DNA of 64,000 bases, taken from Arenicellaceae bacterium (GTDB lineage Bacteria > Pseudomonadota > Gammaproteobacteria > Arenicellales > Arenicellaceae). Numbering within the stretch: the first letter of the stretch is position 1; the number at the start of each line of letters is the position of its first letter. The stretch is taken from NCBI GenBank assembly GCA_029246505.1, contig JAQWNC010000015.1, positions 83,662 through 147,661 on the forward strand, read 5' to 3'. Of this stretch, positions 18,300-27,002 are shown piece after piece. Both the position numbers and the translations under genes were made by a program. The notes beneath the pieces were generated by a model that did not search any database, was not told where the DNA came from, and was given only the letters and a program-made list of their open reading frames with translations.

Positions 18300-19100
18300 A
18301 TGATTAAATTACTACAAACTTTTATTCTACTATCTGCCAGCGCACTACCTACCGCGATAGCATTGGAGCAAGCTATTCGCGTTTTTACTGAAAGCGATGA
18401 AACAAGCATCGTCGATATTGATCATACGCATTGGCAGGAATTTTTGTCCGAAACAATAATCACGACACACCAATCCGGTATAAATCGTCTCGACTATTCT
18501 GCGGTGAGTCCGAAGCAAAAATCATTGCTAGCAAATTATCTTATGTAAATGCGCAGTATTAACCCGAGGCCATACTCGCGAGTTTCCTAGTTCGTGTACT
18601 GGGTCAATTTATACAATGCGCTGACAGTCAGTATTGTCTTAGACCGCTATCCGATAGACTCGATTCGAGATATTAAATTTGGACTTTTCACATTCGAACC
18701 CTGGGAAAATAAAATACACCCTGTAGCAGGTTTGGAACTGTCGTTGGATGATAATTAGCACAAAATACTGCGGCCGATTTGGCAAGACCAGCGCATACAT
18801 TACGCACTAAAGTGCGCCAGTATAGGTTACCCGAATTTAAAGGCTCATGCTTTCACCGCTACTAATACAAAAGAGCTGCTGAATCTGGCTGCTCGGCAAT
18901 ATATTAAACACCCTCGCGGTATAGCAATAAAGAATGGCAAACTGCATATTTACCATTGATACTTAGGAGATTTCGGTGGTGATGTCAATGGGATTATCAA
19001 ACATATTAGTGAGTACGCTGAACCATCATTATTTGGACTGCTAAAACGAGCCTTTTACCGGTATGATCATACCTATGATTGGGATTTAAACAGACCGTAA
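18300..19100 (+). pseudogene. DUF547 protein, four in-frame stops
   Basis: One continuous frame from ATG 18300 to TAA 19098-19100 translates as a DUF547 protein. It has a signal-like N terminus (LLQTFILLSASALPTAIA), then YWVNLYNALTV, YPIDSIRDI, ILRPIWQDQRIHYALKCASI, YIKHPRGI and the terminal YDWDLN. It is interrupted by stops at 18546 (TAA), 18588 (TAG), 18756 (TAG, where the family has Glu before His) and 18957 (TGA, where Trp is expected). No insertion or deletion is needed. DUF547 proteins are exported and of unknown function. It is likely inactive. Confidence 0.88.
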
Positions 19101-19221
19101 TCATTGTTAAGCGACGTTGCAAATTAATCGCATACTGAATGTCATCGGGTGCATACCACCGGAAAAACCTTGGTACCTTATTTTTAATGCCTATTCTTAT
19201 GCCTAGGGGAGAAATAAAATA

Positions 19222-19878
19222 ATGTCTGCCAATCAACAAAAGCTAAATGCCGCCCGAGCTGCTATGGAGCATATCGAACGGGATTGGATAATCGGTGTCG
19301 GCACTGGTTCAACTGCGAATCACTTCATTGACGTGTTAGCAGAACACAAAGGGGAAATTGATGGCGCGGTAGCCAGCTCGGAAGCATCTGCGCAACGATT
19401 GACTAATCATGGCATCCGCGTGCTCGGTCTAGACCAAACTGGCGATTTACCGGTCTATGTGGATGGTGCGGACGAAGCAACAAAGCACCTGCACCTTATA
19501 AAAGGCGGAGGTGCTGCTTTAACCAGAGAGAAAATTGTTGCTGCGGCTAGCAAAAAGTTTATTTGTATTGCTGATTTGTCAAAACTTGTGCCGGTTCTGG
19601 GGAAATTTCCACTACCAATCGAAGTCATTCCCATGGCCCGATCATACGTCGCGCGGCAGCTATTTAAACTAGGCGGTCGACCAGTGTTTCGCGATGGGTG
19701 CATCACAGATAATGGAAACGAAATACTTGATGTCCATGATCTGGATATTCCCAATCCGGTAGAAATGGAAACCAAACTAAATCAAATTGTAGGAATCGTT
19801 ACTAATGGTTTGTTTGCAGCAAGACCTGCAAATTTACTTATCCTGGGCGAAGATAACCGAGTACAAGAGATAAGTTAA
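19222..19878 (+). CDS. rpiA: Ribose-5-phosphate isomerase A
   Basis: RpiA interconverts ribose-5-phosphate and ribulose-5-phosphate in the pentose phosphate pathway. Family motifs are in order: [40 protein letters not shown] (catalytic Asp/Glu region) and [12 protein letters not shown]. Length (218) is typical. A GGGGAGAA ribosome site sits about eight bases before ATG 19222. It is intact between two decayed genes. Confidence 0.96.
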   Translation: MSANQQKLNAARAAMEHIERDWIIGVGTGSTANHFIDVLAEHKGEIDGAVASSEASAQRLTNHGIRVLGLDQTGDLPVYVDGADEATKHLHLIKGGGAALTREKIVAAASKKFICIADLSKLVPVLGKFPLPIEVIPMARSYVARQLFKLGGRPVFRDGCITDNGNEILDVHDLDIPNPVEMETKLNQIVGIVTNGLFAARPANLLILGEDNRVQEIS

Positions 19879-20214
19879 TGACAACCCATATAGAAAAAAG
19901 CTCTATTTAGAATTATGTCCTCTCAATATTCTGATATGCGATGTCGCACTTGCGCCTCAAATTTTGCGGCAAAAACCGCGCCCAGAGATATTAAAACTTT
20001 GATTGCCATAATATTGCCGTTAAAGCAATACCGCCGCCAAGGATGCTACAGGCAAAGTTGGCATATTGATAAAAACTTCACTACGCACACTCCGTGTACT
20101 ATTTTGGATGCCATTTTGAACATTTTCATCTATGAGTTAGCGAAAAGTATTACTAACGAATCATACGAAATAGTCGAAACGAAGCAAGTTAAAATAGAAC
20201 AAACATTGGTTTGA

Positions 20215-21021
20215 AACTACCGAACCCAACCAACAAGAACACGCAGCATCGACATCGGTAGTATCGTTCGGTGAAATTCTCGGCAATACAGACGGCTAAT
20301 AGCCTCTGTAGCCAAAACGAATACCGCCGACATACCGGAAATAGAATTGGCCACGGCCACTACCGAGACTATCGCATCACAAAGCGAAACTGAGCCGGTA
20401 GCAAACACCCTCGCACTCAGTAGCGACCCTAGACCCAATGATGCTAGCGACCTGTTTCAACCGGGCCAGAACGGGAACACTGCATTGGCGCAATTCGAAA
20501 CGTCGAGTGCACCTCCTGCTACAAACATTTCTGTAGAACCAAAAGATAATGCCGATAACAATAACCAGGTTCAAATGCTTTCCGAAGAGCAACCATTAGC
20601 AGGTTTAGTCGCCGATGACCAAAACATTGAAAATCTCCCGACAGAAAATCAGATAAGTAATTCCCCACCGGTAATAGATTCAAATGATAACGCCAGTAAT
20701 CATGAACGGTTGTGAATATTTGAACAAGCGGCTGAGCAATTTACATTACAAATCGGAAGCTATAAAACACCTAATACTTCCCAAGCCGCCCCATCAGAGC
20801 TAGAATTAACCTTGGATCCACTCTTAAAACATCGGCAAAGCAGCGATGATAAATGGCAATACCTACTGTATGGATCATACCAAACAATTGAATTAGCCGA
20901 GGCTGCCGCGAAAACTTTGAGCCTGAAAGGCCCATGGATTAGAACTTTTGAGAGTCTTCAAAAAAATCGCTGTAAGGCGGTTGATGCAAGCTCTGCAGAG
21001 CCGACTTACTGTAAATCCTGA
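20215..21021 (+). pseudogene. SPOR-domain (DamX-like) gene remnant
   Basis: An open segment rich in Ser/Thr/Asn/Gln (20347-20712) reads as a low-complexity linker. After an in-frame TGA at 20713, the same frame continues as FTLQIGSYKT, WQYLLYGSYQTIELAEAAAK and GPWIRTFESLQK, which is the SPOR peptidoglycan-binding domain in the DamX/ExeA style. Upstream, about 20217-20276, similar composition appears in another frame, indicating a frameshift. A further 99-codon open stretch from 19915 has no recognisable domain and may be the decayed front end. The intact relative would be an inner-membrane cell-division protein. Confidence 0.75.
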
Positions 21022-21096
21022 AAAATTTGGTCTATGCCTAGAGCAAGTAAAGCCGCAGATCAACAATACCCTAAGTCAGCAAGACTGAATTTATTC

Positions 21097-22212
21097 TTAG
21101 CGCTGCGGGGTATGTTGTAAGGATCCAGACATAATTTGTTTAAACGCATCAAATGACGGCATTTTTCGCAATCTTTCGCCGCGACTATCTACTAGACCAT
21201 AGCCGGGGTTAACTAACTGCCACCAATAAACTCGCTCGACCCACCCGGTTTGCCAGGCAATTTGATAATACAACTTTAAGTAAGTAGCCTGAGTCGCTTC
21301 ATCGACCGTACGTGATGAGTGTCCGGAATTCGGTGTATACGGCTGGGTGTTGAGCAGGGGCCAGTTGGTCTCGGTTATCCAAAGCTCGTCAGTGCATCTG
21401 TTACCAAGACTTGCCATCGCTTTAAACAACCGCAGTTTATTTTCTAGGTCAAAGACCCCGTACTGCGCATTCCAAGGTGAGTGTCGCCTATTTACATATA
21501 ACTCGGCAGCTATCGCATCCAACTGATAGTCGGCAAAGTTGAAGGCTGTTCGCCAAGCAAGTAAAGGCTCAAAATCAATAACCGAAGAGCCAAGAACCTT
21601 CAGGCCGGTCGGCCGTAATTCTTCAGCGATACTCTGTAAAGCGATATAATCGCGCGTACTACGGCAACCCCATTTGCTGCGATTAACAGCATTAGCGATC
21701 CATACCGCCTCGCAGACCGCGCCGTCGTCAAGCCCGCCAAATATCTGTTTTAGCTGGCGTCGCCAGTTAGTCAAATTTTGCACTGAATCACGATTCTGCA
21801 AAATATTGACAACAAATCGACAGCCTTCAAACTTTTCCATCCAGGTACGATAATCGTCTATTCGATGAGACTCCCAACATGGAATTCGAACTAAAAGGTT
21901 TTTCACCCCTAGCTCAGCTACCATTTCTACTAATTGTTGGTTATAACCAGCTAGCGGTGAAACACTTAAACCTACAAAATCACGCACGGGAATGTCTCGA
22001 CAGCTTTTACTTAAGCTCCAATACTTGAGCAATAGCGGCAGCGCCCCATACACGGCGGCTCCGGAAACTTTTGCGTATTCTATTAACTGACGCGCCCTTA
22101 AACGAGGCTTGGCAACCGCTTGGAGCTTATATGGTTGACAAGAATATCGATCCCACCATTTTGGCGGTGGCTCAAACACTATTGGCCTTCGTGGCAAATC
22201 GCGGCCCGACAC
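21097..22212 (-). CDS. Putative TIM-barrel glycoside hydrolase-like protein
   Basis: The 371-residue protein has a (beta/alpha)8 pattern resembling clan A glycosidases: FVGLSVSPLAG, LLVRIPCW, RFVVNILQNRDS, LDAIAAELYVNRR, then LWITETNWPL with Glu281 in the nucleophile position and VYWWQLVNPGYGLVD near the end. The segment corresponding to the acid/base N-E reads VWIANAVNRSKWG, so that glutamate seems absent. There is no signal peptide, so it is probably cytoplasmic. GTG 22212 is the likely start. It stands alone, and its substrate is unknown. Confidence 0.6.
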   Translation of the reverse strand: MSGRDLPRRPIVFEPPPKWWDRYSCQPYKLQAVAKPRLRARQLIEYAKVSGAAVYGALPLLLKYWSLSKSCRDIPVRDFVGLSVSPLAGYNQQLVEMVAELGVKNLLVRIPCWESHRIDDYRTWMEKFEGCRFVVNILQNRDSVQNLTNWRRQLKQIFGGLDDGAVCEAVWIANAVNRSKWGCRSTRDYIALQSIAEELRPTGLKVLGSSVIDFEPLLAWRTAFNFADYQLDAIAAELYVNRRHSPWNAQYGVFDLENKLRLFKAMASLGNRCTDELWITETNWPLLNTQPYTPNSGHSSRTVDEATQATYLKLYYQIAWQTGWVERVYWWQLVNPGYGLVDSRGERLRKMPSFDAFKQIMSGSLQHTPQR

Positions 22213-22309
22213 GGCCGGTTAATATTCTAACGGCACGTATGTTTTTGCTATAGATTGTCATCGTTCGACTATAATATAGTCTGACAGCCAAACGCACCAG
22301 CAGCGACCA

Positions 22310-22504
22310 ATGCTAGAAGAGACCAGTCTGCCCTGTCCATATTGTGGAGAACCATTAAATTTATTAATCGACATTTCAACCGGTGATCAAAATTATGTTG
22401 AGGATTGCCAAGTCTGTTGCCGGCCGATTGAATTTTCTCTATGCACTTGGCGCGAAAACGGAAATATAAAGTATCAGCTTGGCTTAAAAACAGACAACGA
22501 TTAA
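22310..22504 (+). CDS. CPXCG-type small zinc-ribbon protein
   Basis: This 64-residue protein has the motif CPYCG (Cys9, Cys12) and a second pair in EDCQVCCRPIEF (Cys33, Cys36), the pattern of the CPXCG cysteine-rich family, which should bind one Zn2+. Its function is unknown. It converges with trmB and shares four bases with it at the 3' ends. Confidence 0.85.
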   Translation: MLEETSLPCPYCGEPLNLLIDISTGDQNYVEDCQVCCRPIEFSLCTWRENGNIKYQLGLKTDND

Positions 22505-23187
22505 GTTCTGACAAATAGTATATCCCGGACCTGATGTCCTAACCGTTCACCGCGAGCTTCATATTTAGTCAAGGGTCGCCAATTTGGCCGTGCTGCATAC
22601 GCTTTCGCAGTATTTTCAAAACTCGAATGTGTGTTTAATAATTCGAGCACTTCATCAGCATACGGCTCCCAATCAGTAGCAATATGAAGCTCCCCTTTAG
22701 AGGTTAGAACACGCGACAATGTATCTAAAAACCCTCTATTAATTAGTCTACGTTTAATATGTCGCTTCTTTTGCCATGGGTCCGGGAAAAAAATTTGTAC
22801 TCTGGAAAGTGAGCCTAATGACAGTTGTTGCTCAAACACCATCACGGCATCATCTAAAGATACACGTATATTATTTAGCGCGCGCTGCTGCACCTGAACA
22901 AGCAAACTACCGACACCAGGTTGGTAAACTTCGATGCCTAGGAAATTTGAATCTGGCGCCGCTTCAGCCATGTCCGCCAATGACTGACCATTACCAAAAC
23001 CGATTTCACAAACCACAGGGTTCTCATCGCCAAATAATAATCTGAAATCTAATTTTCCATCGGCCAACGAAACCCCCAACAAAGGCACTTGTTGATCCAA
23101 AGCTCGTTGCTGCCCTGCAGTAATACGACCCTCACGACGCACAAAACTACGTATCGGCCGATGTTGTTTATTGATAGCGTTTGACAA
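22501..23187 (-). CDS. trmB: tRNA (guanine-N7)-methyltransferase
   Basis: TrmB methylates G46 in the tRNA variable loop using AdoMet. The glycine-rich AdoMet site is EIGFGNGQSL, followed by LGIEVYQPGV, and the family-defining FFPDPWQKKRHIKRR is present. Length (228) is normal. It makes SAH, linking it to the AhcY-based recycling encoded further on, though it is not in the same operon. Confidence 0.96.
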   Translation of the reverse strand: MSNAINKQHRPIRSFVRREGRITAGQQRALDQQVPLLGVSLADGKLDFRLLFGDENPVVCEIGFGNGQSLADMAEAAPDSNFLGIEVYQPGVGSLLVQVQQRALNNIRVSLDDAVMVFEQQLSLGSLSRVQIFFPDPWQKKRHIKRRLINRGFLDTLSRVLTSKGELHIATDWEPYADEVLELLNTHSSFENTAKAYAARPNWRPLTKYEARGERLGHQVRDILFVRT

Positions 23188-23347
23188 AAATTTAACCGTT
23201 AGTATGGAAAGCGCAAAATTCTAACAGCTCAAGTCGGTTCAATCAGTCCAAATAAGCATTGCGTCGGCTCCAGACAATAAGTAACGGTATATCTCCCAGC
23301 CTGCGCCGTTAATAATTACTGTTTGTCCTGCCCACGCATGCATTACG

Positions 23348-23398
23348 TATTCTCTAGGATACTATAATTAATTTATTCTCTGGGATACTATAATTAAT
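23348..23398 (+). repeat. Tandem 26-bp repeat carrying two TATAAT boxes before fdxA
   Basis: TATTCTCTAGGATACTATAA at 23348 is followed 26 bases later by the same sequence with one change (A to G). Each unit includes TATAAT (23363-23368 and 23389-23394). They lie about 85-115 bases upstream of fdxA, so they may be duplicated -10 elements. No good -35 hexamer accompanies either. Confidence 0.65.
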
Positions 23399-23479
23399 CT
23401 ACATTACTGTAGCGTCGCACTTGATTTCAGTGTTCGCTTGTAATAGTTTTCGACCCAACGAAATCGAAGAGAATATCTA

Positions 23480-23803
23480 ATGACATACGTAGTTACCGAC
23501 GATTGCATTCGCTGCAAATTAACTGATTGTGTTGAAGTTTGTCCGGTGGATTGTTTCCACGAAGGACCCAACATGCTGGTAATCGACCCAGATGAATGTA
23601 TTGACTGCTCGCTTTGCGAACCCGAGTGCCCTGTCGAAGCCATTTATTCGGAAGATGAATTACCGGATGGCAAAGAAGAATTTCTAGCGCTCAATACCGA
23701 GCTTTCAGCAAATTGGCCAGTAATTAACGAATCAAAAGATCCTCTACCAGAATGGGAAGATTGGAAAGATAAAGAAGGAAAACTTGAGTACCTGGAACGT
23801 TAA
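23480..23803 (+). CDS. fdxA: 7Fe ferredoxin FdxA
   Basis: A 107-residue low-potential ferredoxin. Cys9, Cys17 and Cys50 fit the [3Fe-4S] ligand pattern, and Cys21, Cys40, Cys43 and Cys46 the [4Fe-4S] pattern of Azotobacter ferredoxin I. The acidic C-terminal tail ([15 protein letters not shown]) is typical of proteobacterial FdxA. ATG 23480 has GAAGAG upstream. In many relatives fdxA follows mutS; no mutS remnant is seen here. Confidence 0.95.
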   Translation: MTYVVTDDCIRCKLTDCVEVCPVDCFHEGPNMLVIDPDECIDCSLCEPECPVEAIYSEDELPDGKEEFLALNTELSANWPVINESKDPLPEWEDWKDKEGKLEYLER

Positions 23804-24031
23804 ACAGGAACTATTTAGCAGTTGTACAAAGCTAACCTATTGAACCGGAAATAAAATATCGCTTCCACATAACTGTATAGAGCAATGGCAAATACACACG
23901 TAATGCCCGGCCTTATTTCAAAGCTAGGTGAGCTATTAAGACAAATAGACTATCACCAAATTCAGATCAATAAGAAGGCCCTACGCAAGCGGGCGGTATT
24001 GTGAAAGAGATAGATCGTGATGGTCTAGTGA
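23804..24031. other. Non-coding stretch with a short decayed ORF
   Basis: A 39-codon open frame at 23885-24004 starts MANTHVMPGLISKLGELLRQ and resembles the front of small coiled-coil proteins often encoded beside recombinases. It runs into stops at once in the same frame. I treat it as a remnant or chance similarity. Nothing else is evident here. Confidence 0.3.
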
Positions 24032-24241
24032 TCAATTGGAACTTGGTTTAAGTGGCTTATATTTTCGTTTAGCCCCTTTTTGCTCGGCAAGATATACCGC
24101 CTTCATTGACAGAGACTTGCCATTTTCATCACGATAAACGCCAACCCCCAAATCAACTTTATTAATATTCTGATCTTGTCGGTACTGCTCCATTATTACG
24201 CCGATGGGGCCTTCCGGTAGGATGCTTAAATTCTCAAACAT
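24032..24241 (-). pseudogene. Aspartate/aromatic aminotransferase N-terminal remnant
   Basis: The 69-codon frame opens MFENLSILPEGPIGVIMEQY, then NKVDLGVGVYRDENG and MKAVYLAEQK, which is the N terminus of AspC/TyrB-type class I aminotransferases (about 397 residues when whole). After about 55 codons it leaves homology and ends. No continuation of the PLP domain is seen downstream on that strand, so most of the gene is deleted. Confidence 0.85.
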
Positions 24242-24346
24242 AGATCACTTAAAAAGAAACTGTACCGAGTTAGATGCTTTCAACTTAAAAACAATTTTTT
24301 ATTATTAATATCAATGATTAACCTTATTTATTTAATTAAATTAATG

Positions 24347-24413
24347 AGCTATTAGTAAAAACTTATACTCGTTTAACTAATAGCTTGATAGAATTAACTC
24401 TCATGCCTATGAA
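24347..24413 (+). promoter_or_regulatory. Candidate promoter with 10-bp palindrome
   Basis: AGCTATTAGT (24347-24356) and its exact complement ACTAATAGCT (24376-24385) are separated by 19 bases. The right arm abuts a possible -35 TTGATA (24385-24390), and TATGAA (24408-24413) follows after 17 bases. This layout would suit a dimeric regulator acting on the downstream exported-protein gene. It is followed by a small hairpin, TCATGC/GCATGA (24401-24421). Confidence 0.45.
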
Positions 24414-24467
24414 AAGCATGACATTTTTGAGGAAAATATATCGAAACATAAGTAAAGTAAAACTATT

Positions 24468-25661
24468 ATGAACATAAATTATACTAAAAAAGTTAAGCAT
24501 TGGATTGCTAGTGCTATCGGGGTCGTGCTAATTGCCTCGATTGCACCGGTCTCTGCACAAGTCTACAAAGACGTAACGAGATTGGGTACCAACCAAGCAA
24601 TATGCACACCTGGCATCCAATCAGGTGGCGAATTACAAGCGTTTTTTGCAAACAACCCACAAGCTCTTCAGAATATTTTAGCCAGTGCCGGGTGGTCCGG
24701 AAATCCACAAGATTTAATAGATGCGGTCGCTGCTGGTGATTTCTCCAAAAAACTTTATGCCCCAGGTACCGAGTTTGAATGGATGTCGGCGCGTCAAAGC
24801 GGTAGCGAAGCAGCATTACCCTACCGACGTTGGGCTGGTAGTGAAGCGTTTGAGGGATTTGAGGTCAACGTTGTTTCAAACTGTCAACAGCACCAAATTG
24901 TAATCCCTAACGCCTGCTGCAATGTATCCTTAATTGCGTCTAGTCCGGTAGCCGTTGGCCAACCAAATCTAACCACGTCTATATCAGGCGATACTTTAAC
25001 CGTGTGTTCAGATGAAGGCGCTGCTTTGAAGCTGGTTTATCCATCTGGCCAAACACAAACACTTGTGCTTGATGACAATAGCTGCTGGAGTGGAGTCCTT
25101 CCAGCTGGTTCTTACTCTCTGGAGGCTGAGGCCCCCGAACAATGTGGAACTGGCGTGGCTAGAGCCTCTGCCACTATCGCTGCAGCTGCAGTTGCATCCA
25201 AGAGTGTTCTCATTCCTTATATAGGTGCGTTCTACGGTACAGAAACCCGCTTACGTTTCGAACAAGCCTTGAATATGGGCATACGTGATTCATCTGGTGT
25301 CACAGGTATAAAAGCAGGAATTCTGAGCCCAATTAACGAAACCTTAAGCTTGTTTGTACAAGGCGGTTACATTAGCCGCGACGGTATAAATCAAGGAAAT
25401 ATCTATCCCGAAAATAATTTATTTCTCGACATTGGGCTTGAGAAAAGCGTTGGTGGCAGTGGCTTCATCGGTGGCGGCATAGGTGTATGGAATATCGATG
25501 ATGGTGATTTTGATGATGGCTCAATCTTTATACACGGTGGATCAAATATCGGAAACACACCGCTACAATGGTTTGTCGAAGGCCGTTCATTTATTGACGA
25601 CATTGAAGACAATAAAGTTGACGACATGGTGTCGGCTGGAATTCGGTACCTATTTAAGTAA
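24468..25661 (+). CDS. Exported protein with C-terminal barrel-like domain, unknown
   Basis: The 397-residue protein has a Sec signal peptide (basic start, VVLIASIAPVSA-Q, cleavage near 31). The mature N-terminal part (about 32-230) contains eight cysteines, including an ACC pair near 155, and a beta-rich module (LTVCSDEGAALKLVYPSGQT). The last 150 residues alternate hydrophobic and polar residues in the manner of a small outer-membrane barrel and end AGIRYLFK with an aromatic near the C terminus. A possible outer-membrane or surface protein; I do not recognise the family. It is monocistronic, between a palindromic promoter region and a strong terminator, and intact although both neighbours are decayed. 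Confidence 0.75.
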   Translation: MNINYTKKVKHWIASAIGVVLIASIAPVSAQVYKDVTRLGTNQAICTPGIQSGGELQAFFANNPQALQNILASAGWSGNPQDLIDAVAAGDFSKKLYAPGTEFEWMSARQSGSEAALPYRRWAGSEAFEGFEVNVVSNCQQHQIVIPNACCNVSLIASSPVAVGQPNLTTSISGDTLTVCSDEGAALKLVYPSGQTQTLVLDDNSCWSGVLPAGSYSLEAEAPEQCGTGVARASATIAAAAVASKSVLIPYIGAFYGTETRLRFEQALNMGIRDSSGVTGIKAGILSPINETLSLFVQGGYISRDGINQGNIYPENNLFLDIGLEKSVGGSGFIGGGIGVWNIDDGDFDDGSIFIHGGSNIGNTPLQWFVEGRSFIDDIEDNKVDDMVSAGIRYLFK

Positions 25662-25695
25662 GCTCTTAATATAGCTGGTAATAAAATCTATAATG

Positions 25696-25727
25696 AAAAA
25701 CGGTGCCAATTGCGGCACCGTTTTTTT
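25696..25727 (+). terminator. Rho-independent terminator
   Basis: CGGTGCC (25701-25707) pairs with GGCACCG (25714-25720) across six bases. It is extended by an A run before and seven T after, so it can act in both directions. It closes the exported-protein transcript. Confidence 0.9.
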
Positions 25728-25762
25728 ATCTAAGTTAAATAGACTAGCCACCTTCTGGACGA

Positions 25763-26983
25763 ATGGATTTACTCTCGTCGGTAGAAGCCACGCAACTGGT
25801 TAAATCTGCGAATAGGCTTAGCGCCATTGCTGCGCGACTGTGCGCTACCCGTATTGAGTTCTGGCTCACATGCTGACAACGCGAATGATTTACTGGCATC
25901 AAATCAGAGCTTCAAGTTAGAAGTTGTTGATAACGGAACACTAATAAAATTATTACTCACAAATCCTCCATCGAACGCTTTTGTTGACGGTGAAATTATT
26001 GAAGGTATCCGTGAACATCTTTACGCGGTACTAAGAGATATTATTTATGTCAGCGATAAGCTCGCCGACTGGCGCGCACGAGGTGATTCTACCTCAGATA
26101 TCGTATTTCGAATTCTGCGTAATACTAAATTGCTTGATGAACAACCCCGCCCTCCGTTAGCGGTATGTTCAGGCGGCCACGCTATCAGCGCGCAGGAATA
26201 TGACTACCTCAAAGAGCTGGGCTATCAATTAGGCCTTCGTGGTTTTGACATTTATACCGGCTGTGGCAGCGGCGCTATGAAAGACCCAATGAAAGGTCAG
26301 CAATCGCACATGCCAAGCAACGGCTTCTGTCTAGCCGATATATGGGAATATCAGAGCCTGGAAATATCGTTGCAGAAGCGCCTAACGCGATAGTGAACAA
26401 CCTGGCAGTCATACTTGATATCGAAAAAGGACTGGAAGCTTTTATTCGTCTGGCTAATGGAGTCATAGTATTTCTCAGTGGGGTCGGTACCGCCGAAGAA
26501 ATCCTCTACTTACTTTGCATTCTAGTAAATGAAAATAACCGCAAACAATTAACGCCCCTGGTTTTAACCGGGCCAAAATCCGCAAAATCGTACTATCAAA
26601 TTATTATTAGCGATCCCACGGTGGCGTCAAAATATTTGGCGCAGAACATTTCCGAAAATACACAGCTATTTAATTGGTATTTAAAAATTCACAAAAACTA
26701 CAAACTAAGTTCGTACCGTCACACAACAACGTAGCTCAACTCAAACTATCTAGATCTTCAACCCCGGCGCAACTAGCAGTTAACTTACGATAAATGTTCT
26801 CGTCCACCGTCGCTGGCAACGTAAAGCCTTCAGTTGTAGATTCGATTCAATCTAACGGGGGTATTCAAGATCCGTGGTGATGCCGAGATAATGAGCAATC
26901 TGGATACATTGTTAGCCCAATTTATAAAGCAAGGCCAAATGAAAGCGTCTGGCAAATATGAGCCTTGTTACGAAATAGTCTAG
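25763..26983 (+). pseudogene. ppnN: Nucleotide 5'-monophosphate nucleosidase (ppnN/ygdH) remnant
   Basis: Pieces in at least two frames follow E. coli PpnN (YgdH, 454 residues) in order. They are MDLLSSVEATQLV from 25763; then, after a shift near 25825, LSSGSHADNANDLL, AFVDGEIIEGIREHL, YAVLRDIIYV, CSGGHAIS and CTGCGSGAMKDPMKG; then, after another shift near 26340, SEPGNIVAEAPNAIVNNL, GVGTAEEILYLL and LVLTGPKSAKSYY; finally MKASGKYEPCYEIV before TAG 26981. Parts of the last third are missing. The enzyme would hydrolyse nucleoside monophosphates to base and ribose-5-phosphate; this copy cannot. Confidence 0.88.
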
Positions 26984-27002
26984 CCTCTAATCACTAACTT
27001 CG

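Noticed and set aside
18300..19100. Stop-codon recoding as explanation for the DUF547 frame
   Set aside because: All three stop codons occur in it, while every neighbouring intact gene uses the same codons as real stops; decay is simpler.
19915..20214. 99-codon ORF between rpiA and the SPOR remnant
   Set aside because: No recognisable domain, no ribosome site, and it lies where the front of the decayed DamX-like gene would be.
23885..24004. Recombinase-associated small coiled-coil gene / mobile element
   Set aside because: Only about 20 residues look similar, stops follow at once, and no integrase, terminal repeats or target duplications are visible.
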